Assembly: GCA_022225965.2 (NCBI GenBank)
Contig: JAKJXP020000061.1
Coordinates: forward strand, 222,282-286,281
Reading direction: 5' to 3'
DNA from: Diatrype stigma
Taxonomy: Eukaryota; Ascomycota; Sordariomycetes; Xylariales; Diatrypaceae
Length of the DNA stretch: 64,000 bases
Shown here: positions 1 through 11,583 of the stretch, one piece after another
How the letters are laid out: every line of letters begins with the position of its first letter
How positions within the stretch are numbered: the stretch's first letter is position 1
The notes under the pieces: generated by a model
Told to the model about the DNA's origin: nothing
What the model saw: the letters and a program-made list of their open reading frames with translations, nothing else
Database searches by the model: none
Program-made: the position numbers and the translations under genes

Positions 1-201
1 TTTTTTTTTTAATTCGAAAAAGATTTCGTTCGAACGTTATTCGTTAATGCTTCGCAAAACGTTCGAATTAAGGAATAAGCAAAACCCTAAATCTTTTATT
101 TCCGCAATTCGGGTCGGTTATTCGGATTTAGTTTTAATTCTTTTAAAAAAAAACGGGCCAGCTTAATTTTTGGGCTTTTTTTTTTCCATTTTTGAATTAA
201 A
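1..201. repeat. AT-rich RIP-mutated repeat flank
   Basis: This stretch starts with a T-run and is AT-rich, with many TAA/TTA trinucleotides and retained CpG. It lies outside the Gypsy element that starts at 207 and would be older host repeat into which that element jumped. No family was recognised and no coding frame survives. Confidence 0.6.
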
Positions 202-206
202 AGGGC

Positions 207-357
207 TGTTACGGTACCAAATATACAGCCACCGGCCCGGCTTCATATCGCTGTATATAAGGGGACGTTTCGTCCCTTTTAGCTTAAACCTTTCCTTCTC
301 TTTTCGTGTAATAACAACTATATCTCCTTGACCTTATATTTGCTTATAGCCGTAATA
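207..357 (+). repeat. 5' LTR of the Gypsy element
   Basis: A 151-bp LTR that begins TGTTACGG and ends GCCGTAATA. It carries a TATA-like TATATAA at about 254-260, the likely promoter position. Against the 3' copy I count 19 differences, all C/T or G/A transitions and no transversions, which is what RIP produces. Confidence 0.92.
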
Positions 358-879
358 GTTTGTTGCACCTATCTTTTCTTATAGGTTTAACCCAGCTATA
401 AGCCTTAAAATCCGGATAATAAGCTGCAAGCGCTAAAGGATTGCGATGGCTTTATATTTAGATTAATCCTTTTTTATTATCGCTACGGCTATTCTTTAGG
501 AATTCGAATACTTAGTTCTTATTATTTAATACCTTTAAGGGAATTTTTAATCGATTTTGGACCTAATTATTATTAATTTAACGGTTAATTCTTTTTGGCA
601 TGTTATTTTAAACGAAATAAAATAACGCCTTAAAACGCTTATTTAGGAAAACGAAGAATTTTACCGTTAATTTGACGCAGCAATGGAAAAAAACAATTCC
701 GAAACGATTCCGTAAATCCAGTAATAATAATTCCTATTTTTATATATTTTTTAATTAAATCGTTTTATTAACTGGATACCCTTTTCGATTTTAAACCCTT
801 TTCCGAACGTCATTTAATTAGGATTTCCTTTTTATTAGTCCTATTCTTAACCTATTTCGATAATTAATTAAACGCAAAT

Positions 880-1760
880 TACTTGCTATATAAAATGCCT
901 TAACGTTAAATCGATAACGAAACCTAAAAGCAGCGATTTACTAAAATTTAAGGAATTAAGCAATAACGATTTCGAAATATAGGAAAAATACGTTAATTGG
1001 AAATCCTAAGTTTATTTAAAACTGGCCTTCGATTGTTACGTATATATAGCGGAAATAAACCGGATTATATATATAGCTTAATATTTAAATAGCAAGGCAT
1101 ATATTCATATTAAAAAACGGATCGATATAGTTATTAGGCATTTTAACGATTCTTAGTAATGGCCGGAAAAATAACGAAATTATACCGACCTAATTACGTT
1201 TTTAAATATTTTATATATCGTTAAGAATATCCGAATAACAGCTTATAAAAGCTTTATAATTCTTTAATAAGGCAACAAATCCTTCGGAAAATTTATAGGC
1301 CTATTCGTTAAATATGCGGATTAAAGCTAATAATTTAACGTTATCCGCGTCGTAACATTATAAGCCAAAATTAACGGAGCTTTATAAAACGTATTCGTTT
1401 CGGTAATAAATCGATTAATAAACGACGATGCCGTAAAATGGATTAATTTATACCGAAACCTATTTAATAACCTAAAAAATAAGGCCTTTATTAAAAAATA
1501 ACAATAACCCCCCCGATTAATGCATATATTCGCATTCCTATTAGCCTTTATATTAAAACTTATATAGCTCGATGCGGCCAAAACGATACGGTTCCGCAAG
1601 TTTTTTCTGCAAAAAAAAACCCGACGTTTTAACGGTTATTTATGCTTATATTATAAAAAAGCGGATTATTTTTATAAGAATTGCTCCGAAAAAAACCGAA
1701 AAAAAGGTAGCGGATTGCCGGAAAAAGTTTAGCCTTTAATAAAAGTCGCAATTAAAGGCA
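880..1760 (+). pseudogene. Degenerate Gypsy gag
   Basis: The + strand reading, broken by many stops, resembles a fungal Gypsy Gag. Around 1270-1430 is a stretch starting GNKSFGKFIG and passing through a KYAD segment, as in the retrotransposon Gag domain. Near 1640-1690 is a cysteine- and asparagine-containing YYKKADYFYKNC segment that looks like a RIP-damaged CCHC zinc knuckle. No intact protein is possible. The call comes from position (between 5' LTR and pol) and motif order. Confidence 0.6.
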
Positions 1761-2207
1761 CTTTTTAAAACATTTCGAAGCTATAAAAGATAAATTATAT
1801 ATACGTTTAATAAGCTTTAATATATTATTTTCCTTTTTTATTAAAATATTTCGTTTTAACGATAAATTAATTTCATTTTATGTTATAATTAATAATAAAT
1901 GCTTATTATATGGTTTTATTAATAATAATTTCGCGTATAATATTTATTTGTTTAGCTTTAATTTATTTGCCCTTAAAGTATTTCGCTTTATAAACGGCAT
2001 CGTAACGGGAATAATTTTTAAATATAGCATTATAAATTATTAGCTGGGACTTATTAAAAAATAAGTCCTTTTATACCGATGGCGCCTAAATGGCTTTAAC
2101 GTTATACTGGGTTTTTTTTAGTTTTAACGTTATAATCTTAATATTAATTAAAATTATGAAATATTCGCTATTAATAACAAAACACTTTTAAACTTAAACT
2201 TTTTTAA

Positions 2208-2420
2208 TATTACGGTAATAACTTAAAGAATAAATAGGATAACTAATACCTTAGTTATCTTTAAAACAATAGGCATTCACTTTTTATTATTTCCATTTAT
2301 ATATAAACAGCTGGCCCTCCGCCAGCTTCCTTCCCTTTTCTTTTTTTCTGCAACTTATTATTATACGTTAATTCCTAGTAATTAGCAGAATGCGCCTTTC
2401 TTTAAGCTAATGCCATTATA
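2208..2420 (+). repeat. 5' LTR of the nested element
   Basis: A 213-bp direct repeat of 3883-4095. It begins TATTACGG (a RIP product of TGTTACGG) and ends GCCATTATA. The first eight bases match the start of the surrounding Gypsy element's LTR, although the rest differs, which hints at related integrases. Confidence 0.92.
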
Positions 2421-2700
2421 TAATAATAAGTTCCTTCGCTTATCTTTTAAAGGGGCAGCCGTTATATTTTACGATACCTATTAAAAATAAGCAATTAATA
2501 CAGCAATTCGATTTTTTCTCGATTACTTAATAAATTAACAGCACAGCAAAATCCTTATCTTTATATAATAACTTTCCGTCTTCGTTCTTTCCGAAAAATT
2601 TTCACGAACTTTACGTTTTCGGACCTTATGTTATACTTTTTCGTTTCCGATTTTCCCGTTTCCGAAAAATTACAAAGCTTTTGCTTTGTTCGAATTAATA

Positions 2701-3834
2701 ATGGCTTTATTCATTAATGCCCAAAAAGCCCAAGCAGTTATCCAGGCCGCTATTATATACTTCCGTGGCGAATTAATCGCTTAATTCGCTATTGAAATTT
2801 ATAAGCTTTAAGTAAAAAACAAGGCTTTAATTATCCAAATTGAAGCCTTTTAAACTAAATAAAACCCTTGCCTAAAGCTTTTCGATATAATAAAATTAAA
2901 GGGTCCCGGCATTTATGACGTTTGGCTTTTGGAAATTAAAGGCAAGTTTTGCGTTAATAGGGCTGCAATCGGCGATAATTACGTCCGTACGTATTACATT
3001 TATAACCGGCTAAAGCCTAAGGTTAAAAACTTCGTTATTTCTTAAATTCATTATTCCGAACGTACCGATAATTGGGATAACGCTTTTTAGCGTATTTTGG
3101 ATGCTTTCGATCGCATTTACGACGATCCGAATAAGCCCTTTTATAATGAAGCCCGCCTTAAAAAAATGAAAATAAAGAATAACGATTTTTTCCGTTAATT
3201 TCTTGGCAATTAGAAGCGCGCGTTATACGCGGTTCGAAACGATTTGGATAAAATAACCGAAAGCCAACGTATTCGAGAATTTCGCTACGTTTTTTCGAAC
3301 AAACTCCAAGCCAAAATTAATAACCTCGAAACCTTTTTAATTACGTACGCTTTTTTCGTTAAGAAGCTTTATAAATAATCCTATAATAAAAATAACGGCG
3401 TTATTTATATTAGCCATTATAATTTTTTTTATTAATTAATGGATATATTATTCGGAATTATAAATACCGCTGTTACCGTTATTCCGGAATCTAACCTTAT
3501 AAAGCTTTTAGGTACCGTTAATTTTTTATCCGTCGCCTTTTCGTTTAGCCCTATTTAACGAAATAAATAGCAACGTATTAACCGCTGCCGCCGTTATGGT
3601 TTTATTAAGTATTTCGCCCGTAATTGCGACAAATAACTTATTTTCGGCCTTATTCGTATTATTGTAATTAATCGCTCGGATATCGAGGATTCCGATTCGA
3701 AAATAAAGGAACCCTAATACGGTAAAAGAAAATACTTGCCCCAATACATCAGCAGTACTTTGGACGACCTGGTCCGGATAAATGGGATAAATGAAAGCCA
3801 CCGGGCTATAATGGATTACTTTTACTTAAAATAA
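2701..3834 (+). pseudogene. Gag-like ORF of the nested element, RIP-broken
   Basis: The + strand frame opens with ATG at 2701 (MALFINAQKAQAVIQAAI) and can be followed through scattered TAA/TAG codons to about 3834. Mid-protein it shows LKGPGIYDVWLLEIKGKF. Near 3570-3640 a CRRYGFIKYFARNC-like segment resembles a zinc knuckle with altered cysteines. Length (about 370 codons) and knuckle position fit a Gag. It is no longer translatable. Because a single Gag frame fills the space between the LTRs, pol was probably absent from the start and not lost from this copy. Confidence 0.6.
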
Positions 3835-3882
3835 AGGTAATTATAAAGCTTCGGAACGAAGCTTTTTCCGAAGGGGGGATGA

Positions 3883-4095
3883 TATTACGGTAATAACCTA
3901 AAGGATAAATAAAATAACTAATATCTTAGTTATTTTTAAAACAATAAGCATTCACTTCTTATTGTTTCCATTTATATATAAGCAACTGGCCCTCCGCCAG
4001 TTTTCTTTTCTTTTCTTTTTTTTTATAACTTATTATTATACGTTAATTCCTAGTAATTAGCAGAATGCGCCTTTCTTTAAGCCAGTGCCATTACA
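3883..4095 (+). repeat. 3' LTR of the nested element
   Basis: A 213-bp direct repeat of 2208-2420, ending GCCATTACA and followed by the target duplication TTTAA. It is preceded by a G-rich purine tract. Confidence 0.92.
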
Positions 4096-4100
4096 TTTAA

Positions 4101-7100
4101 TTCCTTTCCGATTTTAGCCCAATATTAAAACCTAATCTAAAACCGAAATTAAATTAGAAATTACGCCCAAAACCAAACCAAAACCAAAAGCCATATCCGA
4201 AACCGGATTTAAATCATAAATTAAGCCGCAAATCGATTCCGAATTTTAGCATTCGAAACCCCTAAATTCGAAAAAATACCCGTAATTTTTAAATCGGTTC
4301 CGAACTATATCCAGGCCGATGCTAATTCCGTTAATATTCGGTTTTTCCGTATTACGAATTTCCTTATATTTTGCTGCATAAACGGCGTATTAATAAATAA
4401 TATATTATTTCAATAATTTATCGCTATAACGGATATATTTCGTTTTTTAATCGTAACCGATTTAAAACCTTAAGCGTTAGTCGAAAATATTATAAACCAA
4501 ATATTTAGTACTTTTTTTTAAAGTATTTTGATATAAAACAATACTTTAAATTCGGACGCAATATCGAAACAATTACGAAATTTTTACGATTAAATAATGG
4601 AAGCATTATGGCTACGACGAATCTTAAACGAAAACATTTAAAAATACTTAAATAAAAAACTTTCGGTTACGATAAAAAAAATCCTAAAAAAATTTTCTCC
4701 AAAATATTACGACTTAATTAAAGCTTTTTTTTTATACGAAATCGAAACGTTACTTTTTTATTGCTTATATAACCATAAAATAAAATTATTTTTTGGCCAA
4801 ACCCTTTCGTATAATCGATTTCGCCCGATATTCCTTAAAGAATTATTAGCAATTAAAAAATACATTAACGACTATTTCGAAAAGGGATTTATTCGGGCCA
4901 GTATTTCCTTTATAGCGGTACCGGTTTTGTTTACGAAAAAACCCGGAAACGGAATCCGTATTTGCGTAAATTATAAAGGATTTAATAACGTTATCGTTAA
5001 AAACAAATACTTTATTCCGTTAATTCGAAAAATTTTAAATAATTTTTATTAAATAAAGATTTACATTAAGTTCGATATTATTGCGGCATTTAATCGATTC
5101 CGAATTGCTTTCGAAAACGAATAAAAAATAACGTTTATTATAAGGTTCGGCCTTTTCGAATGCCAAGTGGCTAATTTCGGCATAACCGGCGTTTCGAATT
5201 CGTTTTAATATTATATTAACGACATTTTATTTAACTTATTAAATCGATACGTTATAATATACTTAAACGATATCTTAATATATAGCAAGTTTAAAAAAAA
5301 ATATTAACAGTACGTTCGAAAAACTTTTATTTGCTTAACGAATGTTGGCCTTACGGTAAATATTCGGAAATATAAATTTAACGTAACGAAAACGAAATAT
5401 TTAGGATTTATTATATTAATAAATGGCATTTAAATGAATTTAAAAAAAATCGAATTAATTAAAAACTAAAAGCCGCCCAAAACGTTATGCGAATTATAAC
5501 GATTTCTAGGCTTTGCGAATTTTTATTGTCGCTTTATTAAAAGCTTTTCAGCCTTAATCCGTTTTTTAACGGTTTTAATAAGCAAAAAAAAATAGCCAAA
5601 ATATTTCCTAAACGCCGCAATGGCGGCGTTTTAACGATTAAAAAACGCTTTTCGTAACGTATTTATATTTGCATATTACGATTTTAAGCGCCGTATTGTT
5701 TTAAAAGTAAACGCTTTTAATTGGGCATTAAGAAGGGTCCTTTTATAATACGATTTACGAAAGGATTTACGTTTTATCGTTTTTTTTTCGGCAAAATATA
5801 ATCCGACGGAATGTAATTACGAAATTTACGATAAGGAATTTTTCGTTATAATTAAAACGTTCGAAAAATAACGCTTCGAATTATAAGGCACCGAAAAACC
5901 GATCGAAATAATTACGGACCATAAGAATTTATAACATTTTACCATTATAAAACTATTAAATTAACGTTAAGTCCGGTAATTAAAATTTCTTAATAACTTT
6001 AAATTTTAAATTACTTATAAATCCGGTAATAAAGCAACCGTTTTAAATGCATTTTCCCGATTTTCCGGTAATAAGCCAGTAAATTATTACAACTTTAAAA
6101 ACGAAAAAATAATTTATCGATATCGTATCTTGTTATTTCTAAACCGTTAAGTATTTTTGTAATTTTTCGCCTTAAACGTTAATAGGCTAATTAATGCTTT
6201 AATTAATGAAACCTATAATGCGTCGTTTTTAATATAGAACTTTTTTTAAATTATAACGAATTCTTAATATAAAAAGTTTAGCCAGAAAATTAAAAAACAA
6301 ATAAAAATTGCCAAAACCGATTGCGTAACGATTTAAGGGCGAGTTTATATTAAAAATAAGCTATTTATACCCTTAAACGAAGCTTTTTGCTTATAAATTC
6401 TTTATCGAATTTATAGCTTTGTATTAAAAAGTTATCTAAAACGAACGAAAACATACGACTTTTTTCGCCGTATTTATTTTTAGCCGAAACTTTTCCGAAA
6501 TGTAACCGTTTTCGTTTAAGCCTATTACTTTTATAAGCGAATTAAGAATTTCCGCAGCTTAGCTATTAAATTTTTTAATCCCTTATCGGTTTCGTTTCGC
6601 TTTTAATTCGATATTTCTATTAATTACGTAGGACCATTTTTTTTATATCCGCAACGGCATTATATACAAATACGTCCTAATCGTAATCGATAAACTAACG
6701 AAAATGCGTCATTATGTATTTATTTTCGATACGAAAACCGAAACTTTTGGAAATGCCTTTGTAACGTAGATTTATAAATTTTACGGAATTCTTAATACGA
6801 TTATATTTAATAGGAATATATAATTCGTTTTTACGTTTTAAAATAAGTTTAATCATTAATTAGGCGTTAATTTACGTTATTCGTTAATATATTACTTTAA
6901 ATCCGATAAATAAATGGAAATTATTAATAACGCTATAAAATAATATTTTCGCTTTTATTGCTTTTTTTATTAAGATAATTAAATCGATTAGCTTTTATTA
7001 ATGGAATTCGCCGGAAATAATGCCGTTTCGGAAATAATTGGTATATTTTTTTTTTTTATTAATTACGGCTTTTATTCAGAAATAAATACCGAATCGAACC

Positions 7101-7530
7101 GCCTTATTATCGCCTTTAAAACATTAGCCCGCTAATAAAAATTCCATAACGTTATAACCGTAATTAACAAAATTAAAAAAATCCTAGTAATAATTAAGTT
7201 CCTTATAATAAAATCCTAAAAACGTTAAGCCGAAAATATAAATCGGTACCGAATTAATGCCGGCATATTCGAAATAAGAAACTAAATTTAGGTTAATACC
7301 AAAAATATCAAAACAGGATAACCTATAAAAAAATTAAATAACAAATAAATAAGCCCTTTTTTTATTACGAAAACGTATAAACGAACCGTAGCCGTTTAAA
7401 TATTTAATTACTTCCGAATTTTCCCCGTTTTCCATACCTTATTAATTTAACGGCACCAATAAAGCTTTTCCGGTTAGAAAGCTATTAACGAAAAACTAGA
7501 CCGGCGGGCCGAAAGCGTTATAATACCGCA
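4101..7530 (+). pseudogene. Degenerate Gypsy pol (protease?, RT, RNase H, integrase)
   Basis: The + strand shows the Ty3/Gypsy pol order despite dense stops and frame changes. RT: a GFIRASISFIAVPVLFTKKP-like palm entry near 4880-4950 and the active-site motif YLNDILIYS at about 5260-5285 (YLDDILIYS with one Asp changed to Asn). RNase H: ITDHKNL then stop, HF, near 5910-5940. Integrase: a DKLTKMRHYVF-like strand near 6690-6720 and MEFAGNNAVSE near 7000-7035, close to the AEFAxNNA motif of Gypsy integrases. A protease may lie at 4300-4460 but its catalytic triplet is not readable. Identification of RT and integrase is secure, and the gene is dead. Confidence 0.85.
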
Positions 7531-9470
7531 AAATAAAAAAATAAAAGATAAAGAATAATACTTTAATAAAATCCTTAACTTTCGGCATATATGAATAGAA
7601 CTATAATACCGAATAAAATGGCCGGCCCCGTATCGGCTTATTTAGGAACCGGCCCGGAATCTTTAAAAATACGACGATAATATAATAAACTTTTATAAAA
7701 AAAATCCTACCAAGCCGGGCCTTTTAAATTAATAAATATGGCCCGAAAAAACCGCGGCCGTAAGTTATAATTAACAAAAACTATAAAATAAACAAAACAA
7801 AAAAAAAGGATTTTTTATTTATATTGGCCCAAAAAACTTAATAAGCCGCAAAATGATTTATATTAATAAAAAAAATAAAAATAACAAAAAAAACCGCAAC
7901 CAAAAGGCCAAAATTAAGCTATAAAAACCGAAACAAAACCGAAACAATAATTAACCAGTTATAAATTAACGCCAAAATATCAACAAAACGTAACTTAATA
8001 TATTACCGTAAACAAAAGCCGGCGAAAAAAAAACGAACTATCGCTTAATAAACGGCAAGGTCGAACGGAAACGTCGTTATATCGTCGTCCGTCCAATTAC
8101 GGCCGAACTTCGTAACCAGGATTTGCTTTACCTTTTAATAAAAAACGCGCTTAATAATTATCCAAATTTGCCAATCGGCGTTGCCGAAAATTAAACGCGG
8201 CTTAATAGCAACTTTTTAAGCCGTTTAAGTATCGTCGTTTTATTATTTTTTCGTTAATTAATTAAAAACGAAACGAATATAAAACGAAATATTTACGTCG
8301 TAAACGCGAAAAACGGAATTTTGTATTTACATTAAAATATAACGTATAACGACTTAAGCAATATACGTATCCAAAACTTAAGCGTTTTACGGTTAATTTA
8401 AAATCGATACGGCATTAAACGATTAAAAAACAAAACATATCCGTTTTTTTTTGGCGTCGGTTTTATTAATAGCAATACGATAAGCCTTTTTGGCCGTTTC
8501 GAAAACGACGTAAACGCAAAATATAACCATAACGACAATAATCCGAATATTTTCCGAATAAATTCGAACGAATTTATTTTCGAAATCCAAAAGCGGACTA
8601 CCATTATTATCGTCGTCGTCTTAAATAACGCCGAAAAAATAATCGGCTTAACGCAAAAAAACGAACAAATCCATTTAATCGCCTTACATTTTAAACGACG
8701 CCTAAATATAAAACCATTAATAAATAAACCTTACGTTATCCGTAAAACGTTATTAAAACGCTAATTAAACTTACGAATTTGCAAAAATTCTTATAACCGG
8801 CGCATAAAGAATATATTACGTTTACCGCGTTCGTTTATTCGTATACGAATGCCGGCATTTCGCCGTTAACCGGATCGAAGTGCTTTATGGTATACCGAAA
8901 ACATTTCATATATAGCGACTTCGCCAAAAAAGGCAAAGCGAAAGCGGTATAAAGGCGAAAAGGCATAACGTCGGCGCGGTAATAATATCGATAAATAAAT
9001 AAATAAACGGGAAATAAACAAAACGGCAAAACGGACGCGAATATTAATCGGTCGGAAAAAAAAAAGGCAGCGGAATAATTACGATTCGGTAAGCTTTAAA
9101 AAAAAACAAAATTATGAAACAAAAAAAAAAGAAATATTAACGTATTTATATTTTAAACGCGGGGCTTTATAATTAATAATTAAATATATAAATACATAGC
9201 TATTATAATAATACGCTATCCGAAATAGGTATTTATTTCCGAATTCGGCTTAGCGTTTCGAATTAATAAAAAATATAAAGCCAAATAGCTTATTAAAACA
9301 TATGCTATCCGGGGCAAATATTTTCCTTCCGGATCCGGCTTAGCGCTACCAAATATATCTCGAATTAATACAAAATCATAATTAAAATACTACCTTTCCG
9401 TTACCTAGCAACCCAAAAAATTAATTTCAGAAAATAATTAAAAACAATTACCTAAAAAAAAGGGACTTAT
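7531..9470. other. Unassigned AT-rich segment between Gypsy integrase and 3' LTR
   Basis: About 1.9 kb, rich in A-runs. A + strand open patch near 8050-8190 reads without stops (ERKRRYIVVRPITAELRN...) but matches no family I know. It could be an extra ORF, a captured fragment or another decayed insertion. Near 9215 and 9304 a motif GCTATCCG...GGCTTAGCG occurs twice, about 89 bp apart. No intact gene is visible. Confidence 0.4.
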
Positions 9471-9621
9471 TATTACGGTACCAAATATACAGTTACCGGC
9501 CCGGCTTTATATCGCTATATATAAGGAAACGTTTCGTTCCTTTTAACTTAAACCTTTCTTTCTCTTCTCGTATAACAACAACTATATCTCTTCGATTCTA
9601 TATTTGCTTATAGCCGTAACA
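9471..9621 (+). repeat. 3' LTR of the Gypsy element
   Basis: A 151-bp direct repeat of 207-357 that ends GCCGTAACA, followed at 9622-9626 by the target duplication AGGGC. Its first bases read TATTACGG where the 5' copy keeps TGTTACGG, a visible RIP transition. Confidence 0.92.
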
Positions 9622-9626
9622 AGGGC

Positions 9627-11100
9627 CCAGCTTTTGCGTTGGCGCTTTTCTTTTTTTAAATATAAGCCGATAATTTTTTTCGATAGGTTTTTATAAATCG
9701 CCGAAACCGATAAAAACGTTTAAAAAGCGTTAGGGATTTTTATTATATTTCCCTTTATATTATGAAACGGCAAAAGTTATATATAAACGATTCGTTTTTT
9801 AATTAAAACGGCTTTTTTTATATAAGCCCTTAACGGTAAAATAAAAAAAGCCATACCCATTTAAAAATTAAAATTATATATCGCTTAAAATAATAAATAC
9901 TAAACATAATATTGCCGATACTTAAAAAAAACGTTCGATTTAATCGTTTTAATTTTTTTTATATTAATAAGCCTGCTTTTATTTTAAGAAATTCTTTAAT
10001 TAAGGGCTTTCGAAATTAAGGATAAATACGATTAAAAAATTCGATTAATATTTACTTATATTTAAAAATATTAATTCGGAACATTTAAAGCTTAATTAAT
10101 GCCTATTTATATTCGGAAATATTAATCCGAATATTGCTTTAAAATTCGATTGGCGTCCGTTTACGTTTAAAAATGCCAATTCGGGCCGAAATATAAGCCG
10201 ATTTTTTTTTTTTTTTTTTTTTTTTCCAAAAAAATAACATTTAAAACCGGCCCGAATTAAAAAAAACTCGACCGGTACTTATTTATATTCGGAAATACCG
10301 ATTAAATCCAATAAAGGAATTTAATTAATGCCCGTTTATATTAAGAAATACCAATACGGGCTCGAATACGGCCGATATTTTCGAAAATACCGATTCGGTA
10401 TAACAAAAAAATTCGTTAAATAATACCCGTTTATATTCGGAAATATTAATTCGAAATTTAAATACGACCGGTATTTATTTACGTTCGGAAATGCCGATTA
10501 GGTCCAATAAAGAAACCCGGTTAATGCTACGAAATGTTCGATTTGAATCGTTTCGGTTTAGATTTATTAAGTATTTTTTTTTTTAAAAAAATACGTTATA
10601 AATTAATATTATATACGGATTAATATGAAATGTTATATTGCCGTTTAAAACATAACATTAAGGAAATGCCAAGATTTTTTTTTTTCGATTAAAATAATTG
10701 TTTTTATAAAAATTTAAAAATAAATAATTATTATTTCGATTAATTAAAATTATTACGGATATATTATATTATTTATAAATTAATCGTCGTTTAAATAAAA
10801 CGCAATAAAGTTCTTTTATTAAAAAAAATATAATAATTACCGTTAAAAAAAGTACGGTTCGAAAAGTTATTTATCGATACGAAAGAATATTATTAATATA
10901 GCGTCGTTAAAAGCCGCTTATAAAAAGCACGCAAAAAAAATCCATATATAAATGCGTTTTTAAACGTCCAGAATAATTCCAAAAGGCTATTCGTTTTAAC
11001 CGTTTTAATTTTTCTATATAACGTATAGTTATTTTTGCCGTTTAAAAAATAATCTTTATATATCATTACCGGAAATTACGATCGTAATTTCCTTATACAT
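9627..11100. repeat. AT-rich RIP-mutated repeat with diverged internal tandem motif
   Basis: No coding frame. Between about 10,040 and 10,530 a motif like TTTATATTCGGAAATACCGATT recurs several times at irregular spacing, in the forms ATTCGGAAATATTAAT, GTTTAAAAATGCCAATT and GTTCGGAAATGCCGATT. This is an old, RIP-scrambled tandem array. A long T-run is at 10,203-10,226. The rest has no recognised family. Confidence 0.5.
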
Positions 11101-11243
11101 GTAGCCTTATTCGCTTTCTTTTTTCTTGGTTAAAAACCACCCAAAAAAAGGGGTGTATTGCGGTAAAATGGGTTTATTTTGGAGCTGTTCTAAAGGGGTA
11201 TAACGCTCTGGCAGGGGATCCCCCAAGGGGGGTCCATTTGGGC

Positions 11244-11335
11244 CTATATAAAGGTCCGATCTCCCCCCATACCTTCCGACGCTCCCTTCTTTTCCTTCCT
11301 TCTTCAGAGCTTTAGCAGAGTGTAGCAAAATACGT
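11244..11335 (+). promoter_or_regulatory. Possible TATA-containing promoter at the repeat/gene boundary
   Basis: A CCTATATAAAGG motif at about 11,244-11,253 is followed by a pyrimidine-rich run, the usual look of a fungal core promoter and initiator. It lies where base composition returns to normal after the AT-rich block. What it would drive is unclear; the next open stretch (11,344-11,583) is short and unrecognised. Confidence 0.25.
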
Positions 11336-11343
11336 CAATATAA

Positions 11344-11583
11344 GGGCTATTCAGAAACGCGACAGTACAGGAGTATGTAAATCCTGCTACATACGACTTT
11401 TGGGGGCCTATCGCAGAGCAGGATAAGGAGCATGTCGTACAAGATTATGGCGAGCCTGTTGCGCAACAAAACGACTTTTATCCTGTCGAGGACAACGATC
11501 TTCCTGGCTTCAGGGATGACCATCTACCTCTTTTCCAGGGAAGTGGTTCCAACGCCGCCTTCGGTTACAACTTCGACTTGTAA
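11344..11583 (+). CDS. Short unrecognised open stretch, possible terminal exon
   Basis: Seventy-nine codons without a stop, ending in TAA at 11,581-11,583, with no in-frame ATG at the start. Possible acceptors (TTCAG before 11,355, TACAG before 11,371) could make it a last exon. The peptide is acidic and aromatic (for example DFYPVEDNDLPGFRDD, then GSNAAFGYNFDL) and looks more like protein than random sequence. I recognise no family. Any upstream exon would fall in or beside the RIP block, so this may be the 3' remnant of a gene cut by the repeats. Confidence 0.25.
   Translation, partial: GLFRNATVQEYVNPATYDFWGPIAEQDKEHVVQDYGEPVAQQNDFYPVEDNDLPGFRDDHLPLFQGSGSNAAFGYNFDL

Larger units (their letters stand above)
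2208..4095 (+). mobile_element. Nested gag-only LTR retrotransposon (non-autonomous)
   Basis: An 1888-bp element with 213-bp LTRs (2208-2420 and 3883-4095) and a perfect TTTAA target duplication (2203-2207 and 4096-4100). A purine tract (GGGGGGATGA, near 3873-3882) precedes the 3' LTR. The inside, about 1.46 kb, has room for one Gag-like frame only; no reverse transcriptase, RNase H or integrase motif is visible. It lies between gag and pol of the surrounding Gypsy element, so it inserted later. The LTR copies differ at 21 of 213 positions by my count, all transitions. It would have needed enzymes from another element to move. Confidence 0.92.
207..9621 (+). mobile_element. Ty3/Gypsy LTR retrotransposon, RIP-inactivated, with a nested insertion
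   Basis: A complete element by structure. It has 151-bp direct LTRs at 207-357 and 9471-9621, flanked by the 5-bp target duplication AGGGC at 202-206 and 9622-9626. The LTR termini read TGTTACGG...CCGTAACA in the less mutated copy of each end. A purine tract (about 9453-9465) precedes the 3' LTR. Internal + strand remnants run in the order gag (with a degraded zinc knuckle), reverse transcriptase, RNase H and integrase, the Ty3/Gypsy order. Stops interrupt every frame, so it cannot code. A second LTR element sits between gag and pol at 2208-4095. Without that insert and its duplicated TTTAA the element is about 7.5 kb. About 1.9 kb between the integrase and the 3' LTR is unexplained. The element's structure is seen directly; the family call rests on RT and integrase motifs. 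Confidence 0.93.

Noticed and set aside
1327..1599. 90-codon minus-strand frame within the Gypsy gag
   Set aside because: The + strand carries the Gag-like segments in the right order relative to LTR and pol; the minus frame is a shadow.
8835..9029. 64-codon minus-strand frame in the Gypsy element
   Set aside because: Aromatic-rich peptide typical of antisense RIP-mutated DNA; no motif.
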